The notes: generated by a model not told the origin, from the letters alone. Positions 33,523-44,490 are shown, counted from the first letter of the stretch. The stretch: DNA of 64,000 bases from Linum tenue (GCA_946122785.1 CAMGYJ010000006.1:41622066-41686065), one strand, 5' to 3'. A program made the numbers and translations.

Positions 33523-33899
33523 AAGCTTGTCGCAACTGCCCCTTCGAGATCGGGGTACCCGTCGCGAAATGCTCAAAGTCGCCATCGACCTTAGTTTGTA
33601 GTGGGTCGAACACTCGATTGGTCCGGTCTCAACCTTAGGAACGAAACCGGGATTCGGTCTGCAAAATTTACGATTCGGGATCTGGGAGTACGGTTACGTG
33701 TGGGGAAGTGTATTCACACCCCACAACGCCCCAAATGGGTACTACTTAAATCGATAAGTTTTTAAGGGTTAGGTGTTTTCCTAATTTGCGCCTCAATTAC
33801 ATATTTAATTATGAGATTCGATTAATTAGGTATTTATTATTATGAGTTGATCATACGTCTATTATTGTATATCACAAGAATAAAGAAAGAGTTTTAGAT

Positions 33900-34095
33900 T
33901 AGTTGGACTCGAACCTATTGGTTGCCTATGTACCCGACTAGTCAGGATCAAAGTCCATGTAGTTCGATTTAAAATGAGTGATTTGAAATGTTAACGTTTG
34001 CACGTTAAATTGTTGAGAAAATTTGTTAGTTGGACTTGAAACCTATTGGTTGCCTACATACCCGAGTAGTCGGGATCAAAGTCCACGTAGTTCGG
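33900..34095. repeat. Pair of ~67-bp repeats in the Ogre/Tat-like LTR
   Basis: Two units starting agttggact occur at about 33900 and 34028. They share 'cctattggttgcctayrtacc' and 'ggatcaaagtccaygtagttcg', about 127 bp apart. The spacer is unrelated AT-rich sequence. Similar 'ttgcctacgtat..aacgtagttc' phrases are known to me from Ogre-type LTRs. Confidence 0.7.
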
Positions 34096-34454
34096 TCAAG
34101 TTGATAGGTTTTGTTAAAGGGATCTTAACATGTTTCTATTGATACGTGATTAAGATAATAATTGAGTTTATTATTTAATAAAATATATTCATGATATTTC
34201 AATTTAGTGATTGAATCAAGAATTTCATCGAGAATGATTATCACGATTTGTCGATTATGATTCCGTATTAGAAAAATCTCTAAGTAAAATAAATATATGC
34301 ATGTAAATTAAAGCCCAAATGAGGGTATTAATCAAGGTTTTTTAATATTTTTAAATAGTTAGAGATGATCGTAACTAGGTCAAACAAAAAGTCGTATTGT
34401 TAATTTTGCGTTAAGATTACTATAAAATAATAAATGTCGAAACAATAAACATAA

Positions 34455-35043
34455 CAAGATGGTGTATTCCCAGCTAGTGGTGTATGCCCAATGAAGCGGC
34501 ATCCTCTTCCTCCCTTCGCCAATCACGCTCCGGTCCGTGTGCTAAAGATGGTGTATGCCCAGCTGGTGGTGTGTTGGTACGTTTTGAGGGCTCTTGGAAG
34601 AAGGGAGCTGGTGGAGGGATCGACTTTGCTGGGTTTTCTCATTCAGGGGGGCTCCTATTTGCAATCGGCAAGCACTATGCAGGTATAGCCGACCCATTTA
34701 TTATGGAGGTGTTAGCTTTGCGGGATGCTATTGATTGGTGTCTAACACATGGTTTCTTGTCTGTGAATTTTTGTGACGACTCACAACTATTGACTCGGCG
34801 AGTTCGGGAGAAGGATACAGCTCATGGAGCCGGAGGGGCCTTACTCGAAGAAATTTGCTCTGCAATCTCTTCCTTTTCGTTTTTCTCCTGTAATTTTACT
34901 CCTAGGATGTTCAATAGGGCTGCTGATCTAGTGGCTACTATTGCCCTTTCATCGGCAGTTCGGCTAGCGACCGACTGCCGCGTCTGGCTTTTAAGTATCT
35001 TGTAATATCTACTTATTACCCTATCTTTGACAAAAAAAAAAAA
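34455..35043 (+). mobile_element. 5'-truncated LINE end with poly(A)
   Basis: An RNase H-like reading frame is followed within 30 bp by ATCTTTGAC and a run of 13 A (35031-35043), the layout of a plant L1-type 3' end. The 5' junction near 34455 contains a duplicated phrase 'gatggtgta.tcccagct' (about 34460 and 34548). A short possible duplication (aacaag) flanks the element; not conclusive. Confidence 0.72.
34484..35005 (+). pseudogene. LINE C-terminal RNase H-like domain
   Basis: A frame of 173 codons. It contains the acidic signature of the RNase H fold found at the C-terminus of some plant LINEs and in related host-like fragments: KDGVCPAGGVLVRF (Asp), IMEVLALRDAIDWCL (Glu), VNFCDDSQLL (Asp) and FTPRMFNRAADLVATIAL near the end. 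The RT that should precede it is absent, and the first ~25 residues derive from the rearranged 5' junction. I infer a dead-on-arrival fragment. Confidence 0.75.
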
Positions 35044-35627
35044 CAAGGAGCATAGAGTAGCCTAAGTCGTAAGGCTTCTTTACTCGGCATTTGTTGTCAG
35101 CATTAGGTCTCTGGTTCGACGCACGTAGATAGACTACGTATAGGTAACATGGTCAATTTCGCGAACTGATTACATCCTCGCTTTACTTTTTCCACAAAGA
35201 CAAACCAGAGAACAAAAAAGAATCATCTTCTTTCTTCCTCCATCACGATTCACCTCCATTTCTCCCCAGCATCGATTTTCTTCTTTCTTAGTCGATTCTC
35301 TCTTCTTCTTTCTAGAAACGGCGAGGGGAAAGAGAGAAACTACAGCGCCGGTGAAAGGAAAAACGGCGATCGACTTCGACGATGGTGGGAATCACGAGGG
35401 CGAAGGTTAGGCATCAAACTCCTCCCACTGCATGTCAATTTTTAAGGTTTTGATTTCGAGTCTTACTTTGTTTTTCCTTTTGATTTGGATTTTTGGGGTT
35501 TGAATCGACAAAGGGATAAAAGGAGCAGACGCGGACTCTCTTTCCCGTCGTCAACAGAAGTGACTCGAAAGCAAAGGCTGGGTTTTCGGTCTGATTGTGG
35601 AGAGGAGGAACAACAAGATTTGGCGCC
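35044..35627 (+). other. Possible SINE-like piece and gene-5'-end-like sequence left of Copia 2
   Basis: At 35060-35125 'tagcctaagtcg' and 'ggttcgacgc' resemble polymerase III A and B boxes but no SINE ends are seen. From about 35210 the sequence is pyrimidine-rich, then carries an ATG at 35382 followed by 23 codons (MVGITRAKVRHQ...) and a stop. It looks like a plant gene leader with an intron-like T-rich stretch. The right half would lie beyond the Copia element at 40706. A diverged repeat of 35440-35530 ('gatttggatttttggggttt') appears near 41110. I cannot name a gene. Confidence 0.35.
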
Positions 35628-35923
35628 TATAGAATTTGGTAAAGCTAATGCACATAAACGAACAAGACACAGATTTTACGTGGTTTCCCCGAGTATCGGG
35701 ACTAGTCCACGGGAGAGATCAACTCTCCAGTTTGTTTTTTATTATGTTTACTTAACAGTGGTCGGCGGCCTTACAAGGGTTTTATACCCTTTGGTACAAT
35801 CAACTAGGGTAACCAGAGGATAATTCCTTTCAACATACGGAACTGTTATTTCTCCTACAATGATGGACCAGGCCGTGTGAGCTGCTGGGTTGGAAGTCTG
35901 TGGAGATCGGGCCTGGTCCAATA
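35628..35923 (-). repeat. Copia 2 3' LTR
   Basis: Matches 40409-40705 throughout. Preceded on its inner side by a G-rich polypurine tract (35924-35935). The RNase H frame runs into it before stopping at 35748. Confidence 0.93.
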
Positions 35924-37543
35924 CTCCCCCGCAAGCTGGGACGTGAAGATTACTAACGCGCAGCTTGGAGAGAAGAAAGTGAAAACGCTCAGCACCAAGG
36001 TCCTTAGTGAACATATCAGCAATCTGGGAATGAGAACTAATCTTTAGGGGAGCCATGTCACCGGATTGAACACGTTCACGAACAAAATAGCAATCCATCT
36101 CCACATGCTTAGTTCTTCCATGAAAAATGGGATTAGCTGCAATATGCAAGGCCGCCTGGTTATCGCAATATAGAGAGGTCGGGCCAGATTGAGGAACGCC
36201 GAGCTCCTGCAGTAACCAGCGCAACCAAACAAGCTCACTAAACGTACTGGCCATCGCACGATATTCAGCTTCAGCAGAAGAGCGAGCAACAACACGTTGC
36301 TTTTTGGTACGCCATGAAATGGACGCTCCGCCAAGGGTAATGGCATACCCAGTAGTAGACCGCTGAGTGGATTGACATCCACCCCAATCGGCATCACAAT
36401 AGCCCGTGAGTTCCAAGGAGCTATCAGATGGATAAAATAGACCCTGTCCTGGTGCCATCTTCAAATACAGTAACATCCGCTGTGCGGCATCCATGTGAGC
36501 CTGAGTCGGGGCATGGACGAACTGACTACGAATATTCACCCCATACGTAATGTCTGGTCGGGTGATAGTTAAGTAAAGAAGACGGCCGACTAATCGCTGG
36601 TATGCTGCTGGATTGGGATAATCGGCAGGAGCTGGTCGAGTGAGATGGTGGTTCTGTTCCACCGGAAAGGAGCAAGGGTGACAACCCAACACACCGAAAT
36701 CAGCCGAGATATCGAGAACATATTTTCGTTGGCTCAGAACAAGACCCTCAGGGGCCCGGGCCACTTCAATACCCAGAAAGTAATGAAGTGGACCAAGATC
36801 TTTGATGCTGAAACGCTGATGCAGGAAAGCTTTGACATGATTGATGAACTCTAGGCTGGTGCCAATGAGAATCACATCATCAACGAAGATAAGCGCCACA
36901 ACTTGGACGCTCCCCCGGTGAAAAATGAAGAGTGAGTGGTCTCCTGGGGACGGTCGGAACTGGATTTCACAGAGAGCCGCTGTGAACTTGTGATACCAGT
37001 TTCGCGAGGCCTGTCGGAGGCCATAGAGCGACTTGTTGAGACGACATACTCTTGTCTCCCCCGGAGCAGCAAAACCGGGAGGAATACGCATATAAACCTC
37101 CTCATCCAAATCACCATGGAGAAATGCGTTATTGACATCTAACTGATGGATGATCGAACTCTTGCTAACGGCAACAGCCAATAGACACCGAACAGTAACT
37201 AGCTTGGCTACTGGTGCAAAAGTGTCATGGAAATCGACACCCTCCACCTGGGTGTGACCCTTTGCAACTAGGCGAGCTTTGTAGCGCTCAATGGTGCCAT
37301 TAGGTCGAAAGTTAATTTTGTAGACCCATTTGCAACCAATGACGCGTTTGCTAGGAGGCAAAACGACAAGTGTCCAGGTACCGTTCTGCTCGAGGGCATG
37401 CACTTCAGCCGACATTGCGCGACGCCAACATTCCTCGCGGACGGCCTCAAGAAATGTGCGCGGCTCCGGATGGTTGCCAACTGTAGCAATGAAAGCACGG
37501 TATATTCAGGAGAAAAATTTTCATAGGAAACATGTGCTGACAA
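35748..37543 (-). pseudogene. pol: Copia 2 reverse transcriptase and RNase H
   Basis: The main frame of 555 codons holds a complete Copia [84 protein letters not shown], and LIFVDDVILIG with an intact D-D pair. RNase H follows: GYCDADWGGCQSTQRSTTGY, SSAEAEYRAMAS, LYCDNQAALHIAANP, KHVEMDCYFVRE, DMFTKDLG. All catalytic acids are visible. The N-terminal ~45 residues (to 37543) lie in another frame. The text matches RE1/RE2-type elements. RT could be functional alone, but the polyprotein is broken upstream. Confidence 0.95.
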
Positions 37544-37674
37544 AGGGTAACGAACAGAGTTGAGATCACTCCCCGTGTAGTAGAGATCAAGATACTTGGG
37601 CCGAACATGCGGTCGATCGTTGCGGCGAGGCTTGAGGGGAGGAGGCCGGGCAGTCTACGGGGAGGTAACATCGG

Positions 37675-39182
37675 CTATGAAAACCGAGCAGGCGAGTCGG
37701 GTTCGTTGGGAGGTGTCGGACTCGGCGCTGTCGTGGGCTGCATGGGGCTCGCTGGATCAGCACCTGGGCCGGACGTAAAAGGACGGGGCGATGAGGAGGA
37801 CGGGCCAGCCCGTGGGGAATCACTAGATGGGCCAAGCTGAGGCCCAGTCGATGATGACGGAGCTGGGTCAGCGAACAAAGGCACCAATTCGTCCTCATTG
37901 TTAAAAACAGGCCGCTCAAAAACAGAATCGGGGACCCAATGAAACTGGCCCGAGTGATCAGCCTGAAAAGGGAAGACATCTTCATGGAATACCACATATC
38001 GGCAAGTGATTATGCGACGAGAAGTGAGGTCATATGCTCTATAGCCTTTCTGGCTCGCAGCATACCCCATGAAGACGCAAGCGCGTCCTCGTTCTGCAAA
38101 TTTCCCAAGATGAGCATGAGTATCCTTGCAGTAGACAAGGCAGCCAAATACTCGAAGATGAGTGTAAGACATCGACTTTCCAAACACAGCCTCGTAGGGG
38201 GTACGACCCGTAGCGCGAGTTGGAAGTCGATTGATGAGGTAGGCTGCAGTAAGCACACATTCACCCCAAAACCGGATAGGCAAAGAAGCCTAAAACCTGA
38301 GAGCACGTGCTGTCTCCAGTATGTGTCGGTGCTTCCGCTCAACTACCCCATCATGTTGTGGTGTATCTGTGCAGGAAGTCTGTAGCGAAATACCTTCCTT
38401 CTCATAGAAGGCCTGCAAGACGGTTGTGGAAAATTCAGGACCGTTATTAGCTTGAATCTTCTTAACACGTTTACCAACTGAGTACGCATAAGATTGCAGA
38501 ATAGCTGAAGAAATCGCCCAACTTTTGACTTAAAACGAAGAAGATAAACCCAAACGCCTCGACTGTAGTCATCAACGATAGTCAGAAAGTAATGTGCCCC
38601 GCTATAAGACGGAGTAGGGTAACCACCCCAAATATCCATATACAATAACTCAAAATAGGATTGGGTCCGAATACCACTAAGAGGAAAAGGTGTTCGAACT
38701 TGTTTAGCTCGAGAACAAGAATTACAAACATCAATATCCGAATCTATGGAATAAGCAAGACTTCATCGCAATTTGCTGAGAACAGTCGTCGAGGGGTGCC
38801 CTAAGCGAGCATGCCATAGTACTCCGGTCGCTCCTTGACTATCACCCACGACATGAACTTGGGCCTGACGACACCCAAACAGCTTCAAGAAGTATAAACC
38901 TTCACGAATCTCCCCCTTCCCAATCATGTTCTTGGAGTGTAAGTCCTGTATAATGCATAAATCGCCAAGAAAGATCAACACCACGTTGTGTTCTTGACAC
39001 AAGCGGCTCACAGAGAGCAAGTTGCAGCGAAACTTCGGAACATGCAACACACGATTAAGAACAAAACCATTACTGAGTTTCAGAGACCCAATGCGCTGAA
39101 CCGGTATACTGGCACCATTCGGAATTCGAACGGGCTGTGTAGGAATGTTATCATGGCAGGTGGTAAATAAAGAACTATCCAT
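37675..39182 (-). pseudogene. pol: Copia 2 integrase, three frame-broken pieces
   Basis: Read from the right: GVLWHARLGHPSTTVLSKLR, the pre-integrase zinc-binding region; then MDIWGGYPTPSYSGAHYFLTIVDDYSRGVWVYLL with the first two core acids; then RFWGECVLTAAYLINRLPTRA, GRTPYEAVFGK and GRACVFMGYAASQKGYRAYDL from the core end and C-terminus. Stops or frame changes lie near 38760, 38340 and 38285. A Pro/Ser-rich linker (37675-37850) leads to RT. Confidence 0.9.
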
Positions 39183-39189
39183 GGCTATA

Positions 39190-39860
39190 TGCTCATTGCA
39201 ACCTGAGTCAATCAGCCATTCTGACTAACCGGAGAAAGAGTACATACCCGTCATGTGACTAGAAGGGTCAGCCGCTCCTTGCGCCATGCTGCCCAGGAAT
39301 TGTTTGAGTTGTTCAAGCTGCTGTGGAGTGAAGGCGGACATGAGATTCAAGTCGGCCTCTGTCTGTGCAGCCTTCGGTTCACGATTTTGACTTCTTCCTT
39401 TCCCATTATCTCGTGCATCATGGTTCCGACGGCGATCTAGCTGCTTCTCGCCGGGTCTATCACGATCACGGTCGCGAGAGGGCCAACCGATAATTTCATA
39501 ACACGTTTCCTTGAGATGGCGCTGCTTAAGACAGTGCGTGCAAACCAACTTCTCTCGCTCGCCTGAACTGCGATCACGACCGCCACCAGTCCCGGTTCCA
39601 CCTCGCGGCGCATCTTGCTGCTGCAATGCAAAGGCAGCTGCCTTGGGTACAGGTTTTTGCTGCTGCGTTAGTGTTCACTGTTGTTCATCATTAAAAACTA
39701 TGCGGAAGGCCTCGGGAAGAGAGGGAGGCGCCGACATAGAGAGAATTTGGTTGCGTACAGTTGCGAAGGAGTCGTCCAGCCTGAGAAGGAAATCAAGCAG
39801 GCGTAGACTCTCGTTCTGGTCACGACTTCGACGGCCACAAGAACAAATCGGTGGCGTCAA
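39190..39860 (-). pseudogene. gag: Copia 2 nucleocapsid and protease region
   Basis: The zinc knuckle CTHCLKQRHLKETC (C-x2-C-x4-H-x4-C) is followed by Arg/Asp-rich sequence, a Gln-rich stretch and, just past a stop near 39226, the protease active site LIDSGCNEHIAMD (D-S-G). The upstream piece (39675-39860) is the end of the gag capsid region (LLDFLLRLDDSFATVRNQILSM). Stops separate all three parts. Confidence 0.85.
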
Positions 39861-39917
39861 GATGGATTGTGTTTCTTCTTAGATTCGGCGAAGATTGGTA
39901 TAGAACGAGGATACAGA

Positions 39918-40376
39918 CTACTTTTCTTGTTGCAAGAGACTGACATGACGTCGTAGCTCATAAGCACGCGTCAGATTACCTTTGCTAAACCTATCGCGGA
40001 GGTCTTCCCAGACTTCTTGGGACGTTTTAGCATCCATCACGCTGCTTCGAAGCTCCGCATCCATGGCGGTCCGAAGCCAGCCTTTTACGAGTGCATCGCA
40101 GCGAACCCAAGCGAGAGACTTCGATGAGGTTCCTTCCGCCCGTGGAATGGTTCCATCTATAAAGCCAAGTTTGTTCTTGGTAACAAGTGCATCCGTCATC
40201 TCCAATACCCACTCGTCATAGTTCGACGGGGTCAACAGACTGCTAACGTGCAAGTGACCTGTGCTGTCGGATTGATGTATAAAAAACGAACTTGCGGCAT
40301 CAACATCTCCATGCGTTGTGCCATGCCCACCGCCGTTGTTGATGCTGGACGAGTTCGGCGAATCTTCCCCAGCCAT
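39918..40376 (-). pseudogene. gag: Copia 2 gag N-terminal domain
   Basis: A 152-codon frame starting at an ATG 20 bp from the primer site. It shows the Copia-type gag signature: LLTPSNYDEWVLEMTDALVTKNKLGFIDGTI, SLAWVRCDALVKGWL and AKTSQEVWEDLRDRFSKGNLTRAYELRR. It ends at a stop where the capsid frame should continue. Confidence 0.92.
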
Positions 40377-40395
40377 GATCGAGCAAGATGATCAA

Positions 40396-40408
40396 AGCTC
40401 TGATACCA
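40396..40408 (-). other. Copia 2 primer-binding site (initiator tRNA-Met)
   Basis: TGGTATCAGAGCT on the minus strand, directly against the 5' LTR end ...CTATA. Confidence 0.92.
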
Positions 40409-40705
40409 TATAGAATTTGGTAAAGCTAATGCGCGGAAACGAACAAGACACAAATTTTACGTGGTTTCCCAGAGTATCGGGACTAGTCCACGGGAGAGAT
40501 CAACTCTCCAGTTTGTTTCCTTATTATGTTTGCTTAACAATGGCCGGGGGCCTTACAAGGGTTTTATACCCTTTGGTACAATCAACTAGGGTAACCAGAG
40601 GAGAATTCCTTTCAACATACGGAACTGTTATTTCTCCTACAATGATGGACTGGGCCGTGTGAGCTGCTGGGTCGGAAGTCTGTGGAGATCGGGCCTGGTC
40701 CAATA
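40409..40705 (-). repeat. Copia 2 5' LTR
   Basis: Same ends and body as the 3' LTR. Contains a TATA-like TATAAAA. Confidence 0.93.
40562..40568 (-). promoter_or_regulatory. TATA box in Copia 2 5' LTR
   Basis: TATAAAA on the minus strand within 'gggtataaaaccc', about 140 bp from the LTR start and upstream of the primer site, as expected for an LTR promoter. Confidence 0.55.
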
Positions 40706-41859
40706 GCATCGATTTAATGCTTTACTGGCGACGAGGAAGGAGACGGTTGAAGTCCAATTTCCGTTGAGCTTCAGTTTTCCTTAGATTCGTTTTTTTCCAG
40801 TTTTGTTTCTTTTTATGTAAGGTTTGATCCGTTTCTTGATTGAGGGTTCTGACTTGTTTTGTGGGTTTTGGAAGGTAGATGAGTGGATTAATAGTCTGGG
40901 GAAATGGATTCTGATGTATTTTTTGTGGCTTTTAGCGGTTCTGGCCATGCAGGAAAAGGTGAGGGAAATCAATTGCGGCGGCGGGAAATGCTAGATTAGA
41001 CGCTAGCGATGATGTTGAGGGCGACGACAAGGGTAACAGTGTTTTTGGGTAGTCTTTTTTAAGGTTTGATTCAGTGTAATTTCAGTTCTATTGTCTGTAT
41101 TTGTTTATGTATTGATTTGGATTTTGGGGTTCGATTATTTTTTGGGTTACGTTTTGACGAGGGGTTCTATTTTGTGTTCGATCGAGGTAAAAGGATGGAG
41201 AAAGCCTTTTATTTTGGTGAGCCTTTTATTTTTCTTGTGATATTCCTAGGTTCTGGATCTTTATTCGTAGTAGGGGTGGTTATACGGTCTGATCCGATTA
41301 AATTAGTCCAAATTGATCCGGTTCAGTTCGGTCTTTTTGAAAATATAAGGACCAAAAATTGGTTTGGATACAGTCCGGTCTTGATCTGCTCCGGTCTTGA
41401 CTCGGTCCAGTCCCAATTCGGTCTTGATTTTATATTGAGCTTGTGGGGATTTGAGTGGCCTAAGGCCTGAAAGGGTGAGGAGTTGGTTAAGTTTTGTACT
41501 AAGTGTTAAGGTTTGTGACCGTTTATGCAAATTACCCTTAAGTTTTGGGTGTTGAGCTCTCTTATCCGGTCTTTATCTAGTTTTCGATCCGGTCCCGAAT
41601 GGTTTTTTACCTCAAATCTAAGTCCAAAAATTGAATTGAATTTTTTACTATCTGGTCTCGGTCCGAGTTATACAGTTCAGTTTTGAGTTAAACCAAAAAA
41701 CCAGGACCAAATAGCCAGTCTAATTAGTAGTGCTCACCTCTCCTCTTTTTGGATTTGGAACTTGGTTTTGATAGAATGAAGGAAAGAAAAAGTGTCGTGG
41801 GAAAGCGATAGCACTACCGGCAACAGACTTCGCAATGGTTAGGGTGAGCTCTTTGGTAC
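40706..41859. other. Gene-like or LTR-derived noncoding stretch with a decayed TIR element
   Basis: Follows Copia 2 and may be the right half of the sequence at 35210-35627. A possible short exon (about 40934-40957) has an acceptor-like 'gcttttag' and a donor 'gtgagg'. I see no convincing protein. The 'aaggtttgatt...gatttggatttt' phrase recurs at 40815, 41060 and 35445. Confidence 0.3.
41271..41742. mobile_element. Decayed TIR element of the TAGGGGTG type
   Basis: The left end reads TAGGGGTGGTTATACGG and the right end, reversed, reads AGAGGTGAGCA. The interior is rich in CGGTC/GACCGG units. The layout resembles the element at 61798. No target duplication is visible, so the call is tentative. 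Confidence 0.35.
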
Positions 41860-42380
41860 TGTCACGGCCTTACACTTGGACGTGCGGCCCTAGCTCTCAA
41901 TTCCGTTAGAGATGCTAGGCAGCCTTCTCACAAGCTCTCAAACTCACTCAACTCACAAGAACAAGACACAAGAAGATGGGAGAAACTCTATAGTTGTATT
42001 GCTCACAAAAATGATGGATGAGTTACAAGTGAGGGAGATGGATCCTTATATAGGCCTCTCCTCATACAAAGCATCAATGCCCCTCATAATGGTCCCTCCC
42101 CATTACTACACCCTAATAAGTTTCCCCCATAATGCACACCATTATACCACCTCATAATGTGGCTCTTTATGTGCACCATTAAGCTCATATTCAAGATGGA
42201 GAATCCTAGGAGCATCCTATGCTACTAGGTCTTCCTAATGCCACATCATTCGCCATGTCGCCCGCCACGCGTGACATCCTCCCCCACCTATTCTCGCGAT
42301 GCCCTCATCGCGTCCTTGCTACGAAATGCCTCCATCGACCTCGAGCAGCCTCTCTCGACTCTTGAGCCTCGTTGGTGACA
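41860..42380 (-). repeat. TR-GAG 3' LTR, 521 bp
   Basis: Ends TGTCAC...GTGACA. The end of the gag frame runs 93 bp into it. Matches the 5' LTR except for about five bases. Confidence 0.95.
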
Positions 42381-44360
42381 TTCTCCTCCACTCAATCCAC
42401 GATGCCCTCGTCGTGGCTCTTTTGAAGACGCCTCCCTTGCCTTAGCTTCATTGCTTGCAAGGTCTCGGTGCACCTTCCTCCAAACTAAGGATGACCCTGG
42501 CTCGCTCTCGAGCCTTGTGCTCCCATGATGTTGCGCACTCCTCCGCGGTCTTCTCCGTCGCGTCTTCGAGTGTCTCGCATTCTCGATCATGGTGGCCTTT
42601 CCTTGCTTCTCCTGGAAAGTCGAAGATGATCCATCCTCATCTCTCATGGCTCCACGATGTTGTGTACTCCTCCTTCTCGTCCTTCTCCAACGAGTCTTCG
42701 AGTGAGCCGCTGCCTCCACCATCGTTGCCACTTCTCGTTGTCCTTGCCTTGCCAAACACCTCTTGTTTAGCTCGAGGTTCTCTCTTGTCGTGGGAACCGA
42801 TCTTGCTCCGCCATTGATGCAGAATCTATTGGCGTATGGGATCGGGAAAGCTTTCTCCTGCACCATGAACTCCATGCCGATGATGACCTGATAATCATCC
42901 AACGACACAACCTCAAAGTCCGCCACCCCGGTCCATCCTCCTAGCTTGAGTGGCACCTGGCGCGCTACTCCATGAGTTCTTGTGGCCCTTGAGTTGGTAG
43001 CCTTCATCCACCCTCTCCGCTTCTTCTCGTACGTGATGCCCAGCCTCCGCGCTTCATCTACGTCGAGAAGGTTGCAGCTTGCCCCGGTATCAACCAAGAC
43101 TTTTGTCTTCCTTTGGTTGAGCTTTGCCTCTACGAAGCATTGACCGTGTTGCTCGGGATGGGGAGGCTCTTCCATCCGCTTGATGGCGCTCAATCTCTTC
43201 ATGCAACCAATCTTCGCGACATGGGGCTCCACTCTTGGAGTCGCCTCCGCTTCCTCTTCCGAGCTCGAGCACTCTGCTAGTACGGCCTTCATTGCTGACA
43301 ACTTGTGCTTTCTTGGGCAATCTCTCACACGATGCGGACCATCACAAAGGAAGCAAGTAAGTGGTTTCTCAACCTTATAACTTCCTCCTTGGTCCAGTCT
43401 ACCACGCCTTCGTGTGTCTATGTCATAGTCGCGTCCACCTCCATTGCCTCCGAGCTCCACACGTTCCTCCGGCTCGTGGTACTCTACTAGGGACTCGACA
43501 ATCGCCATTACCTCGGCAAGACTTTGCACGCCTCGCCGTTGTAGCTCCAACTTCGCCCATGGTTGGAGGCCGTCAAGGAAGGTGAACATGGCCTCCTTGT
43601 CGGTGTAGTCGGGGATCTCGAGCAACAGTTCAGAAAACTCCTTCACATACCCTCGAATCTCTCCTTCGTGAGCAAGCCCCCTTAGTCTCGACCGGGATTC
43701 AAACTCAACATTCTCTGGGTAGAATTGCCTCTTGATCTCCCTCTTGAAGTCATCCCATGACTCCATCACGCACGTCCCTTTATTGATATCGCCTTGGGTC
43801 CTTCTCCACCACAGCATAGCAACATCACTCAAGTAAAGAGGTGCAGTTTTTACCTTGGTATTCTCATCTCGAATACCCGAAGCTTCGAAGTATTGCTCCA
43901 AGCTCCATAGGAAGTTCTCTAACTCCCGTGCATTCCTCGACCCTTGAAAGCTCTTTGGTCTTGGAATCTCCATGGTTGAGGCAGGTTGTGCGATGACAGG
44001 TCCGTTAGCCATGGCCCTCTTCACAAGCGTCACCTCGCTTTTGAGCTCCGCAACCTCCTCCTTCAAGACGGTCACCTCTACAGCAACCGCCTCCTTCATT
44101 ACTTCAATGGCATCGTTCATGGCAGTGGAGATGGTGTCTTTGATGAGGGCCATGAGCTCATCTCGAAGCCCTTCATTGCCAACCTCCAAACTCGTCACTC
44201 TAGCCGCCACACTTTGAACATCGCCTTGGATTTGGGTGAAGTTAGCTCCCAAATCCTCCATGACAGTGACATCTTCGGAAAGCTTCACCTCCATCCTCGA
44301 GACTCGCCTCTCTAGAGACTTGAGAGGATCACGAGTGCTCGATGTACCTTTTGACCTCAC
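42288..44360 (-). CDS. gag: TR-GAG gag-protease polyprotein, 690 aa
   Basis: Start ATG lies about 130 bp after the primer site. Residues 10-125 are coiled-coil-like (repeated V/L/E heptads). A gypsy-type gag core spans about 130-270: PRPKSFQGSRNARELENFLW, LYLSDVAMLWWRR, WDDFKREIKRQFYPENV and FSELLLEIPDYTDKEAMFTFLDGL. A zinc knuckle CFLCDGPHRVRDC is near 336 (C-x2-C-x3-H-x4-C). An aspartic protease motif KVLVDTGASCNLL is near 421, followed by the IIGMEFM flap region. The C-terminus has an Arg-rich segment with two imperfect copies of HSKTRxRRxRRS-type repeats. No stop breaks the frame, suggesting recent selection or youth. Confidence 0.93.
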   Translation of the reverse strand: MRSKGTSSTRDPLKSLERRVSRMEVKLSEDVTVMEDLGANFTQIQGDVQSVAARVTSLEVGNEGLRDELMALIKDTISTAMNDAIEVMKEAVAVEVTVLKEEVAELKSEVTLVKRAMANGPVIAQPASTMEIPRPKSFQGSRNARELENFLWSLEQYFEASGIRDENTKVKTAPLYLSDVAMLWWRRTQGDINKGTCVMESWDDFKREIKRQFYPENVEFESRSRLRGLAHEGEIRGYVKEFSELLLEIPDYTDKEAMFTFLDGLQPWAKLELQRRGVQSLAEVMAIVESLVEYHEPEERVELGGNGGGRDYDIDTRRRGRLDQGGSYKVEKPLTCFLCDGPHRVRDCPRKHKLSAMKAVLAECSSSEEEAEATPRVEPHVAKIGCMKRLSAIKRMEEPPHPEQHGQCFVEAKLNQRKTKVLVDTGASCNLLDVDEARRLGITYEKKRRGWMKATNSRATRTHGVARQVPLKLGGWTGVADFEVVSLDDYQVIIGMEFMVQEKAFPIPYANRFCINGGARSVPTTRENLELNKRCLARQGQREVATMVEAAAHSKTRWRRTRRRSTQHRGAMRDEDGSSSTFQEKQGKATMIENARHSKTRRRRPRRSAQHHGSTRLESEPGSSLVWRKVHRDLASNEAKAREASSKEPRRGHRGLSGGECHQRGSRVERGCSRSMEAFRSKDAMRASRE
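42381..42391 (-). other. TR-GAG polypurine tract
   Basis: GTGGAGGAGAA on the minus strand directly before the 3' LTR. Confidence 0.75.
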
Positions 44361-44490
44361 GCCGGAGTGGGATCTCTTCCACGTTGCTTCTTGGCATCGT
44401 CATGGACTTCTGATCCAGCCATCTTTGGTGAGGTTCTCGCTCTTTCTTATCTTCCTTCTTGGGGAGTAAGGACACCGGTTCTTCTTTCAG

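Larger units (their letters stand above)
35628..40705 (-). mobile_element. RE1-like Copia element (copy 2), full length, 5078 bp
   Basis: Order on the minus strand: 5' LTR, initiator-Met primer site, gag, protease, integrase, RT, RNase H, polypurine tract (GCTTGCGGGGGAG), 3' LTR. LTRs are 296 and 297 bp with roughly 14 differences seen by eye. LTR ends are TATTGG...CTATA rather than TG...CA. Flanking 5-mers are GCGCC and GCATC, three of five matching, so a target duplication is only possible. The coding region has several stops and frame changes, but the RT-RNase H part is still a 555-codon frame. Confidence 0.92.

Noticed and set aside
35060..35125. SINE with A and B boxes
   Set aside because: Boxes are loose and I found no flanking duplication or defined ends; kept only as a remark.
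37587..38385. Several long frames on both strands overlapping the Copia integrase C-terminus
   Set aside because: Shadows of a GC-rich coding region; only one minus frame carries integrase residues.
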